A stretch of 64,000 nt of DNA from CAYJDR01 sp964368965 (GTDB lineage: Bacteria > Chrysiogenota > Deferribacteres > Deferribacterales > Mucispirillaceae). The number at the start of each line of letters is the position of its first letter. Position 1 is the first letter of the stretch. A model generated the notes under the pieces. It was not told where the DNA came from and searched no databases. It saw only the letters and a list, made by a program, of their open reading frames with translations. The stretch spans positions 25,811 to 89,810 of the forward strand of contig CAYJDR010000005.1 of assembly GCA_964368965.1 (NCBI GenBank). The letters run 5' to 3'. Position numbers and translations under genes: made by a program. This document shows, in pieces, positions 36,053-43,969 of the stretch.

Positions 36053-37426
36053 TTAATTCGCCCCTGTGTACATCTGTACTAAGTCGATAAGCGTAGGTGA
36101 TGATACTTCTGCCAAGTAGCCTCTTGACACTGTAACCTTGCCTAACTTATACGCCGCGATAGATAAGAATGCAGAATCTAACTCAGCTTTTGCTTGTGTG
36201 CCAGCAAGTGCTTCTATTGCTTCCCAGTCTTCATGTTGTACTAGTAGGTCATAAATTGCCCTTCTGTCTGAGCAACTAGAGAATTTATTTAAGTATGATT
36301 TATCATATAGTTTCTCAGATACAACATACTTGCCATATTCGCACAAGTTAGTACTTGCCTCTTTCTCAGATATTGTCGCCATGAAAGATGTGATACCTTT
36401 TGTATCGCTATTTTTCATATAGCAAGCTAGCTTAGTTTTGTTAAAGTCTACATTTGTAACGCCTAAACAACCATCGACATAATCACAATTAAAAGAGTTG
36501 CCAGTTTTGTTTGCAGACTCAATCATTCTGCAATATGCTGTAGAGCTTAGTTTATAATCAGCTTTCACATCAGTTGTGAATAAGTCATAATATCTTAAAA
36601 AATCGTTCTTAGCCCATATATCTTCAAGCGCTAGTGATACGATTTCAGGGTCTTTATATTCGTTATAGAGTGTCCAAAACTCTTTGCTGTTTTTAGTGAG
36701 TGCAAAGTAATGCCCGTAGAAGTTCAACACTTCTGGTGTACGTTTTTCAGGTGTAAGGTTTTGGAATATCCTAACAAGTGTATCGTCTTTATCTTTCGCT
36801 TGGTTGATTACATACATAGTTGTATCAGCTGAGAACTTATTCCTTGCGACAAACTCACCAACATCAGGCGTAATAGAACAACCAGCATATACATACGACT
36901 TGATAAGCGCGCTATCTATTGGAGAGTTCACCATCAAGGTAACAGCATCTTCACAGCTCATTTTTGATACGATATACATTTCATCGTTTTTAATTCTATC
37001 CATATCAAAGCGCTCATCATCATACATCTTAACGATATCAAGCTTATCTTTAGCAGCTGTGTAATTGCCCTCTTTCAAATAAGTTTGGTAAAGGATATAT
37101 GTTGCAAACATAGCTTGCTCTGAGTTGCTATCACCCATAAGGAAATCTTCAAGGCTGATACGTGCAACATCGTAAAGCCCGTCTTCATATGCGCTAAGCC
37201 CTACAAAGTAGTTTTCGTTAAACTTGCTTTGTGGAACAGTTTTTCCAACAGAAGTATCAACAAGTGCACCGATGTTAGGCTCTTTATCAATGCTTGGGTC
37301 TGCTGGGTTAAGCGTTTTAGTCATCGTGTTTCCGATATCGCTACTCAAGTTATCTGCAACAGTATTTTGTGCAAACACAACACTAGGTACTACAAAAACA
37401 ATTAGCAATATAAGTATTTTTTTCAT
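36053..37426 (-). CDS. Exported protein of unknown function, helical repeats
   Basis: This 457-residue protein has a clear signal peptide (MKKILILLIVFVVPSVVFAQ). The mature part is almost wholly alpha-helical with TPR/Sel1-like repeats, for example FVGLSAYEDGLYDVARISLED and YQTYLKEGNYTAAKDKLDIV (both about 75-125). It contains about eight cysteines, including NCDYVDGC, ACYM, LCEYG and FSSCS, which suits disulfide bonding in the periplasm. I do not know the family. It lies three bases after the FAD dehydrogenase gene and four before the membrane-anchored TPR-like gene. Confidence 0.65.
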   Translation of the reverse strand: MKKILILLIVFVVPSVVFAQNTVADNLSSDIGNTMTKTLNPADPSIDKEPNIGALVDTSVGKTVPQSKFNENYFVGLSAYEDGLYDVARISLEDFLMGDSNSEQAMFATYILYQTYLKEGNYTAAKDKLDIVKMYDDERFDMDRIKNDEMYIVSKMSCEDAVTLMVNSPIDSALIKSYVYAGCSITPDVGEFVARNKFSADTTMYVINQAKDKDDTLVRIFQNLTPEKRTPEVLNFYGHYFALTKNSKEFWTLYNEYKDPEIVSLALEDIWAKNDFLRYYDLFTTDVKADYKLSSTAYCRMIESANKTGNSFNCDYVDGCLGVTNVDFNKTKLACYMKNSDTKGITSFMATISEKEASTNLCEYGKYVVSEKLYDKSYLNKFSSCSDRRAIYDLLVQHEDWEAIEALAGTQAKAELDSAFLSIAAYKLGKVTVSRGYLAEVSSPTLIDLVQMYTGAN

Positions 37427-37429
37427 AAC

Positions 37430-40303
37430 CTATTCCTTTTCCTTTATCATATTATTTTTTAAACATCTATCTACTACTTCTATAGGGTGCAACACAGGCT
37501 TATCACCAAGGTGCACCATCTGCATAGCACAAGTTGGGCAATCTGTAACACCTATCTGAGCTTCACTTTTCACAAGTTTTTCAACCATAGGTTTGCCGAT
37601 TGTTACTGATAAGTCATAGTTCTTAGCAGCCATACCAAAGCTGCCAGCCATACCGCAACAGTTGCTTTTTAAGTCTTCCACTTGCACCATTGGCAACTTC
37701 TTCATAACGTCTAAAGAGCTGTTAGAATCTTTAATACCACGCATATGGCATGGCATATGGTATGCAAGTTTAATATCTTGGCTTAGCAATTCTGCATCGT
37801 CAAGTAATGGCTTGATTAGCGATGTAACACTAACAGTTTTCTCTGCTACTTTTTTAGTGAACTCATCTTGCGTATAGTAGCCCCACTCTTTAGTGAGTGA
37901 CATAACGCATGAAGTACACGCTGAAACAACATAATCAACACTATCGAGCAACTTGCCCCATTTAGCCTTGTTCTTAGCTATTTGTTTTCTAGTAGAGGCA
38001 GCCATACCTTTAGAGAGGTGTGGGATACCACAACAAGTTTGGTCAGGTGTGACAACTTTATAACCTAAGTGCTTTAACACGTTTACAGTACTAACACCTA
38101 TCTCTGGTTTAATATAGCTTGTATAACAACCAGCAAAGAACAGTACTGTTTTGCCATTTTCAGTTTCAGGCTTCTCGTTTTTGTTTATTTGCTCAAAAAG
38201 AGATTGAGGTGAAAACTTTATAAACTCACGCTTAGCCGATAACCCAACAAACAACTCAGGCAACTTACGCATAAGCTTAGGCCCCATTGTTGCCGATATT
38301 ACTGGAGATAGTTTTCTTATTGTTTTACCTGCTAGTTCAAAGTTAGTATATATCTTTTTGTTAAGTGGCACACCATGTTTTTCAGCGTATCTAGATTTTG
38401 CCTCTAGAGCAAGCTTAGGTATGTTCACCTTAGATGGGCACTCAATAGCGCAACTACCACAATTTATACACCTCTCCATTACATATTGGAAAGACTCTTC
38501 ATAAATAGCATCTTTATCAATCACACCACTAAGCATAGTGCGCAATACATTTGCTTTAGCTTTTGGTGCTGCTGCTTCGTCCCTAGTGGCTTTATATACT
38601 GGGCACATTCTAGTAGCCGTTGTAACAGTAGTACACTTTGAACAACCATGGCATTTTTCAGCTTCTTCAATAAACGTAGCTGAGTCATCCCAGATAAGTT
38701 GTTTGTTATCATAATCTACAGCGCCATAATCTGCACCGTAGCGTAAGTGTTTCTTCATCTGATATTCATCAACTTTTGTTTTGATATCAGGGTTAAATAA
38801 GTTTTCAGGGTCAAACAACGCTTTAATATTGTTAAACAAGCCAAATATAGTGCTATACTGGCGAGGTATGTAGCAACTTCTAAGCCTGCCGTCACCATGT
38901 TCGCCAGAGATTGTTCCGTTAAGCTTCATAACAAGCTCAAACACTTCATCTGCAATAACTTTTAACAAGTCGATATCGTATGGGTCTTTCATGTCAAGCA
39001 ATGGTCGGTTATGCAACAAGCCTTTCGCAATGTGGCCATATGTGACAAACCTTACATCGTGGCGTTCAAATATTTTATATAACCCTTCAAAGTAATCCGT
39101 TAAAGTGTCTGTAGGAACAGCTGCATCTTCAACAAGTGCAAGTATCTTCTTTTTACCTTTTAGTTGGTATAGGATAGGTACTGCCGCTTTTCTCACAGCC
39201 CAAAATTTACTTTTTTCATCTTCTGTAACGGCTACGAATATATTTTGTGTAAGCAACTCGCCAGTAATCTCTTTAACAAGTGTACTCGCAAGCTCTTTAA
39301 CTTCTTCCACTGTGTCGCCGTCAAACTCTATCATTAATACGTTATCTATATCTGTGTGGAGTTTACCTTCAAGCGATGGTTCTTCCTTAACAGCTAGTTG
39401 TATCAACGATTTATCCATAATTTCGATACCAGCTGGGTTATACGTTAATGCAAGTTGTGAAGCCTTAGCTGATGAAATTTTATCGTTAAAATATGCGATA
39501 ATTAAGCTATCAAATGGCTTTTTACGTATGATTTTAAATGTTAGCTTTGTAACAACAACAAACGTACCCTCTGAGCCACCAAGTACTTTATGTAGACGTA
39601 GCCTACCATCAGCAATAGCGTTCCTAAGTTCATAGCCACAAACATTACATGCGATCGGCGGATACGCTTTTTCTATCTCTGCTGCGTTTTCACTTAATAG
39701 TGTGTATATATTTTTTAGCGTAACGCTAAGCTCCTCAAACGGAGTTGCCTCAATAGCAGATAGCGTTGTAACTGTGCCGTCATGGAACACAATTTCAGCA
39801 TCTTCTATGTAATCAGCTACGTTGCCATATTTAACAGAATAGCCACCACTAGCATTCGTACCATACATGCCACCAAATGTAGCATATTCACCACTAGATG
39901 GCGAAGGTGGGAAGAATAGCCCCGTACCTTTAAGTTTAGCTTCAAGTTCGCCGTATTTATAGCCTGGTTGGCATGTAAACACACCAGCTTCGTCTGACGT
40001 GCGCTCGATAGATATCAGCTTGTTCATGTACTTAGTAAAGTCTAACACAATCCCTTGCCCAATAGCAGAACCACAAAGCCCAGAGCCTGTACCCCTGCTG
40101 TGTATAGAAAAGTTATATTTATGCGCAAATTTACACACTGCTTGTACGTCTTTAACCGTTTTCGGATAAACAACGCAAAGTGGCTCAACTCTAAAGATAC
40201 TACCATCTGTTGATAACATATTTCTTCTAAGTTTATCAGTATATATATCGCCTTCTAGTTCAATTTTTAATTCTTCAAAAACATTCTCAGTCAAATGACT
40301 CAT
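37430..40303 (-). CDS. FAD-linked oxidase / Fe-S dehydrogenase fusion (D-lactate or D-2-hydroxyglutarate type)
   Basis: This protein of about 957 residues joins a GlcD-like FAD oxidase to a GlpC-like iron-sulfur part, the plan of E. coli YdiJ and related D-2-hydroxyacid dehydrogenases. The FAD domain shows RGTGSGLCGSAIGQGIV (about 70-86). The C-terminal third has two ferredoxin-like cysteine sets (CHGCSKCTT with MCPVYK, and CINCGSCAIECP) and two CCG-type motifs (TCCGIPHLSKG and NCCGMAGSFG), which hold further cofactors and pass electrons to the quinone pool. The ATG at 40303 has AGGTG six bases upstream and is preferred over a GTG eight codons earlier. The exact hydroxyacid is not known. Confidence 0.87.
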   Translation of the reverse strand: MSHLTENVFEELKIELEGDIYTDKLRRNMLSTDGSIFRVEPLCVVYPKTVKDVQAVCKFAHKYNFSIHSRGTGSGLCGSAIGQGIVLDFTKYMNKLISIERTSDEAGVFTCQPGYKYGELEAKLKGTGLFFPPSPSSGEYATFGGMYGTNASGGYSVKYGNVADYIEDAEIVFHDGTVTTLSAIEATPFEELSVTLKNIYTLLSENAAEIEKAYPPIACNVCGYELRNAIADGRLRLHKVLGGSEGTFVVVTKLTFKIIRKKPFDSLIIAYFNDKISSAKASQLALTYNPAGIEIMDKSLIQLAVKEEPSLEGKLHTDIDNVLMIEFDGDTVEEVKELASTLVKEITGELLTQNIFVAVTEDEKSKFWAVRKAAVPILYQLKGKKKILALVEDAAVPTDTLTDYFEGLYKIFERHDVRFVTYGHIAKGLLHNRPLLDMKDPYDIDLLKVIADEVFELVMKLNGTISGEHGDGRLRSCYIPRQYSTIFGLFNNIKALFDPENLFNPDIKTKVDEYQMKKHLRYGADYGAVDYDNKQLIWDDSATFIEEAEKCHGCSKCTTVTTATRMCPVYKATRDEAAAPKAKANVLRTMLSGVIDKDAIYEESFQYVMERCINCGSCAIECPSKVNIPKLALEAKSRYAEKHGVPLNKKIYTNFELAGKTIRKLSPVISATMGPKLMRKLPELFVGLSAKREFIKFSPQSLFEQINKNEKPETENGKTVLFFAGCYTSYIKPEIGVSTVNVLKHLGYKVVTPDQTCCGIPHLSKGMAASTRKQIAKNKAKWGKLLDSVDYVVSACTSCVMSLTKEWGYYTQDEFTKKVAEKTVSVTSLIKPLLDDAELLSQDIKLAYHMPCHMRGIKDSNSSLDVMKKLPMVQVEDLKSNCCGMAGSFGMAAKNYDLSVTIGKPMVEKLVKSEAQIGVTDCPTCAMQMVHLGDKPVLHPIEVVDRCLKNNMIKEKE

Positions 40304-40363
40304 ATTTTCACCTGTATTCAATAACACTTGCTAACGCACCTTAGTACGCTAACTATTTACTGT

Positions 40364-40391
40364 ATCATATTTTTGCAATTTCATCAATCAA
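40364..40391 (-). promoter_or_regulatory. Predicted promoter of the FAD dehydrogenase run
   Basis: On the minus strand TTGATT (40391-40386) and TATGAT (40369-40364) are 16 bases apart, about 60 bases before the ATG. The divergent 147-base space also holds an inverted repeat, TTGACA (40415-40420) and TGTCAA (40435-40440), just before pdxA. Confidence 0.38.
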
Positions 40392-40450
40392 TATATCAAA
40401 CTTTAACTTGAATATTGACAAATTCTCTTGCTTGTGTCAAAACTCATGTT

Positions 40451-41410
40451 ATGACTAACGTAAATATTGCTATAACTATGGGTGACCCAGCTGGTATCGG
40501 CTATGAAATTGCATGTAAATACATTGCAAATAACAATAACTCAAACATAACACTCATAGGCTATAACCAACTTATCAATGACACTTTTAGCAACGTTCTA
40601 AAGCTAGACATGCCAAGCAATATAAAAGTTTTAGAACCAAGCTACAAAGCAGACTTAGCGCAAGTTAAACTAGGTGAAACTTCGGCAGAATGCGGGAAGC
40701 TAGCATACGAATGCATAAAAACTGCCGTTGAAGGTTGCCAAGCAGGCACATTTGATGCTATAGTCACTTGCCCTATTAATAAGAAATCGCTACAATTAGC
40801 AAATGTCAAACACACAGGACATACAGAAATATTAGCAGACCTTGCAAATATTGAAGAAGTCTCTATGTTATTAGTAGGCAAAACAGTTAAAACAATTATA
40901 GCAACAAGCCATACATCGATTGCAAACATACCAAAAGTGTTAGACGCATCGCTTGTATACAACGCTATACTAAATGCACATAACGCTGGTAAATATTTCG
41001 GCACTCTTACGCCCAAGATTGCTGTTTGCGGGCTCAACCCCCACGCTGGTGACATGGGCGCAATAGGCACAGAAGAAATAGATATAATACAACCCGCTAT
41101 CGAAAAAGCTAGGAGCGAAAACATTGACGTTTACGGAACATTCCCAGCTGATACAATCTTTTTAAAAGCTCGCGAGTGGGATTTTATTATATCAATGATA
41201 CATGACCAAGGCATGGTTGCAGTTAAGATGGACGCATTTGGCGAGGCAGTTAATGTTACGCTAAATTTACCTTTCATCAGGACATCTGTCGACCATGGCA
41301 CAGCATTTGACATCACAGGAAAAGGGATTGCAAGTTGCTCAAGCTTAAACAAAGCTGTTGAACTTGCATACAATATGGTTAAATATGATAAATCTTTTAG
41401 ACGCATTTAA
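40451..41410 (+). CDS. pdxA: 4-hydroxythreonine-4-phosphate dehydrogenase
   Basis: This protein of about 319 residues is a metal- and NAD-dependent enzyme of the long (DXP-dependent) pyridoxal phosphate pathway. Motifs are MGDPAGIGYEIA at the N-terminus, CPINKKSLQLAN, the metal-binding HTGHTE, GLNPHAGDMG and HDQGMVAVKM. The ATG at 40451 is used; the earlier in-frame TTG falls in a likely regulatory repeat. It overlaps rsmA by 26 bases, an arrangement shared with enteric bacteria, where pdxA-rsmA adjacency is classic. Confidence 0.94.
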   Translation: MTNVNIAITMGDPAGIGYEIACKYIANNNNSNITLIGYNQLINDTFSNVLKLDMPSNIKVLEPSYKADLAQVKLGETSAECGKLAYECIKTAVEGCQAGTFDAIVTCPINKKSLQLANVKHTGHTEILADLANIEEVSMLLVGKTVKTIIATSHTSIANIPKVLDASLVYNAILNAHNAGKYFGTLTPKIAVCGLNPHAGDMGAIGTEEIDIIQPAIEKARSENIDVYGTFPADTIFLKAREWDFIISMIHDQGMVAVKMDAFGEAVNVTLNLPFIRTSVDHGTAFDITGKGIASCSSLNKAVELAYNMVKYDKSFRRI

Positions 41411-42203
41411 AAACGAATCGAAATTCACTAAAAAAATATTTGGGCAGCATTTCTTAACTAACCAACATATTTTAGAAGAAATCAGGGACTCAGCAGAAAT
41501 CACACCTAGCGATAAAGTTATTGAGATAGGGCCTGGTTGTGGTGTGCTTACACAACTGTTTGCAGACACTGGCGCAGAAGTGAGAGCTGTAGAAATTGAT
41601 GGCGACTTAGCTGAATTCCTAAACAGATACCTCTTCTTTTACAACAACTTACAAATAATCAATCAAGATGCACTTAAAGTTGACTTTAATGAAATATTTG
41701 AAGGTGAGCGAGTTACATTTATAGGTAACCTACCCTACAATGTATCTGTCAAATTATTTGAAAGAGCAGCACTACGCGACAACGTGAAATGCCTTGTGTT
41801 TATGTTCCAGAAAGAAGTCGCTGATAGACTTTCTGCGAAGCCTAACTCAAAAGCTTACTCTTCGCTATCTGTGTTCACTTCATACTTCTTTAATGTTAAA
41901 AAAGTGCGTGATATCGGTGGTGGAAACTTTTGGCCTAACGCTGGTGTTATGTCTACTGTATTAAAGTTTATCCCTAAAGAGGAACGCTTGCTACCAAAAG
42001 AGCAAGAGCAACACTTTTTCGAATTTGCAAGGGTTGCATTCAAGCAAAAAAGAAAAACGCTTAGAAATAACTTAAAACACATAGATAACATCGAAGATAT
42101 CATTAAATCTGTTGGTTTTAAAGAAAGCATACGCGCAGAGGAACTTTCGATAGAAGACTTCATCAAGCTATACGGAGCAATCGACCATGAACCAACGACT
42201 TGA
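41385..42203 (+). CDS. rsmA: 16S rRNA (A1518/A1519-N6) dimethyltransferase RsmA/KsgA
   Basis: This protein of about 272 residues dimethylates two adjacent adenines near the 3' end of 16S rRNA and acts as a late 30S assembly checkpoint. The opening KKIFGQHFLTN, the SAM loop EIGPGCGVLTQLF and the catalytic GNLPYNVSV are all present. The ATG at 41385 gives a normal N-terminus; the earlier TTG would add nine residues. It overlaps pdxA at its start and the exonuclease gene at its end by 17 bases. Confidence 0.94.
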   Translation: MINLLDAFKNESKFTKKIFGQHFLTNQHILEEIRDSAEITPSDKVIEIGPGCGVLTQLFADTGAEVRAVEIDGDLAEFLNRYLFFYNNLQIINQDALKVDFNEIFEGERVTFIGNLPYNVSVKLFERAALRDNVKCLVFMFQKEVADRLSAKPNSKAYSSLSVFTSYFFNVKKVRDIGGGNFWPNAGVMSTVLKFIPKEERLLPKEQEQHFFEFARVAFKQKRKTLRNNLKHIDNIEDIIKSVGFKESIRAEELSIEDFIKLYGAIDHEPTT

Positions 42204-42759
42204 TGAAATATGCTTCTCCGTACTTGATATCGAAACTACTGGCACAGCTAACATTGATGAAATAGTCGAAATAGCAGTTGTACGTGTTGAGCCTAACTTA
42301 TGCATCAACATGCGTGACACTTTTTGCACACTTATAAACCCTGAGCGCCCTATTGGTGCAGCGTCGTTCATACATGGCATTACTGATAATATGGTTATTG
42401 ATGAACCTGTTATCTCTGAGGTACTACCAGAGCTTATGGAGTTTGTGCAAGATACTATCATTGTTGCGCATAATGCGCCGTTCGACATGCGCTTTATCAA
42501 CAAAGCACTTAACAAACATAGTATCGAACCATTACATAAAGGCGTTATTGACACGGTCAAAATCGCTAGAAAAGTTTACCCAAATTTAGAGGGTAAACAT
42601 GGGCTAGATAACCTTATAAATAAGCTAAACTTATGCATGGATGTTGACAGTTCATATCGCCACAGGGCGTTGTTTGATGCAGCACACACGGCTGAGCTAC
42701 TTGTTAAACTAATCATGGAGCTTGGCAAACGTGGCACGCATTATATGAACGAACTATAA
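42187..42759 (+). CDS. DnaQ-family 3'-5' exonuclease
   Basis: This 190-residue DEDDh exonuclease resembles the proofreading epsilon subunit of DNA polymerase III. The three motifs are visible: Exo I LDIETTG (about 13-19), Exo II HNAPFDMRF (about 98-106) and Exo III HRALFDAAHTAEL with the diagnostic histidine (about 158-170). It is shorter than E. coli DnaQ and lacks its C-terminal clamp and polymerase tether, so either proofreading or a stand-alone exonuclease is possible. It overlaps rsmA by 17 bases. Confidence 0.88.
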   Translation: MNQRLDEICFSVLDIETTGTANIDEIVEIAVVRVEPNLCINMRDTFCTLINPERPIGAASFIHGITDNMVIDEPVISEVLPELMEFVQDTIIVAHNAPFDMRFINKALNKHSIEPLHKGVIDTVKIARKVYPNLEGKHGLDNLINKLNLCMDVDSSYRHRALFDAAHTAELLVKLIMELGKRGTHYMNEL

Positions 42760-42782
42760 AAAAGTTGCATATTGCATAGTAG

Positions 42783-42813
42783 TTGTGATATATTCACAAG
42801 ATAATATTATAAT
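42783..42813 (+). promoter_or_regulatory. Promoter-like region with inverted repeat before folC
   Basis: A perfect inverted repeat, TTGTGA (42783-42788), TATAT, TCACAA (42794-42799), looks like a CRP/FNR-family half-site pair but has a 5-base spacer where CRP uses six. TTGTGA and TATTAT (42805-42810) are also 16 bases apart and could be -35 and -10 boxes, so a bound regulator would overlap the promoter. This is the only clear break in the plus-strand run from pdxA to folC. Confidence 0.38.
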
Positions 42814-42830
42814 TAAAGAGTATCACTGTT

Positions 42831-43967
42831 TTGACAAAATACGAAGTATCATACATAAACAAACCAGAATTTAAAGACATGACGCTTACGCTTAACCGTA
42901 TTGATAGCGCATTGAAGGCCGTCAACTTTAAAGCAAGCACACTTGGTAAAGTTGTGCATATTGCTGGCACTAACGGCAAAGGCACTACTACATACTTCCT
43001 AGCGCAAATGCTACGTGCTAACAATATCTCTGTTTGCACTTTCACATCTCCACATATACTTAAAGTAAACGAACGATTAACATCCAACCACGAGAACATA
43101 ACTGATAGCAAACTGAACGAACTTTTCACTAGATATGAAGACGTTATAGACGAGCATCGTTTATCATACTTTGAGGGGTTATTATTCCTTGCTTTAATTT
43201 GGTTTAGCGAGCAAGCACCATTAGTCACAATATTGGAAACAGGACTCGGTGGCACGTTTGACGCTACAAACACTAACGCAATCACAAATAAACTATGCGT
43301 TGTAACAAAACTAGCACACGACCATGCCAACATCTTAGGCAAAAATATATATGATATAATTAACGAAAAGTTAGGCATCTTACGCCCTACGTCAACACTT
43401 ATCCTTGCAGAAAATAAAGATTTTATAAAATCATACATATCATCTACTGTTAGCAATAACATCATACAAGTTAAGTTACTTGACTTTGCAAAAGATAACT
43501 ACCCACACCCTTATGCTGAAAACTATTGCACAGCTAAGAAAATACTAGAAACTCTTTTGCATAAACCTACGCCAGATTTCCATAACCTTAAACTACTACC
43601 ATGTAGGCAAGAGAAACTGAACGACAGAGTTATGCTTGACGGCTCACACAACGCATCTGGCATTATGAGCTTATTTAACTCTAACGCTGTAGGTAAAAAC
43701 CCTGCAATATTGGCTTCATTTACAGTAGATAGAGATATACAATCACTCGTAAAAATATTAGAAAACTACTCTGATGACATCATCATCACAACTATACCAA
43801 ACAATGAAAGGAGCATATCAGCTGAGCATATCAACAGATTTTCTGACAGGTTTATCGAATGCCCACTAGAAGCTATGAACCACCTTTTATCGAAAGAAAA
43901 AGAAGTACTTGTGCTTGGCTCGTTCTATCTTTGTGCATATGTTAAGCAACATTGCAAGGCTCTTTAA
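42831..43967 (+). CDS. folC: Bifunctional folylpolyglutamate / dihydrofolate synthase
   Basis: This 378-residue Mur-ligase-family enzyme adds glutamate to dihydropteroate and to reduced folates. The ATP loop is AGTNGKGTTTYFL (about residue 45), FTSPHILKVNERL is the folate-site segment, and ETGLGGTFDATN follows. The start is TTG, with no in-frame ATG close by and only a weak AAAGAG ribosome site. At 378 residues it is somewhat shorter than E. coli FolC; the C-terminal glutamate-binding domain looks compact (GSHNASGI). It ends two bases before lptD. Confidence 0.9.
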   Translation: MTKYEVSYINKPEFKDMTLTLNRIDSALKAVNFKASTLGKVVHIAGTNGKGTTTYFLAQMLRANNISVCTFTSPHILKVNERLTSNHENITDSKLNELFTRYEDVIDEHRLSYFEGLLFLALIWFSEQAPLVTILETGLGGTFDATNTNAITNKLCVVTKLAHDHANILGKNIYDIINEKLGILRPTSTLILAENKDFIKSYISSTVSNNIIQVKLLDFAKDNYPHPYAENYCTAKKILETLLHKPTPDFHNLKLLPCRQEKLNDRVMLDGSHNASGIMSLFNSNAVGKNPAILASFTVDRDIQSLVKILENYSDDIIITTIPNNERSISAEHINRFSDRFIECPLEAMNHLLSKEKEVLVLGSFYLCAYVKQHCKAL

Positions 43968-43969
43968 CT

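Noticed and set aside
40415..40440. TTGACA as a -35 box for pdxA
   Set aside because: No -10 sequence lies 16-18 bases downstream before the ATG; the pair with TGTCAA is better read as an inverted repeat.
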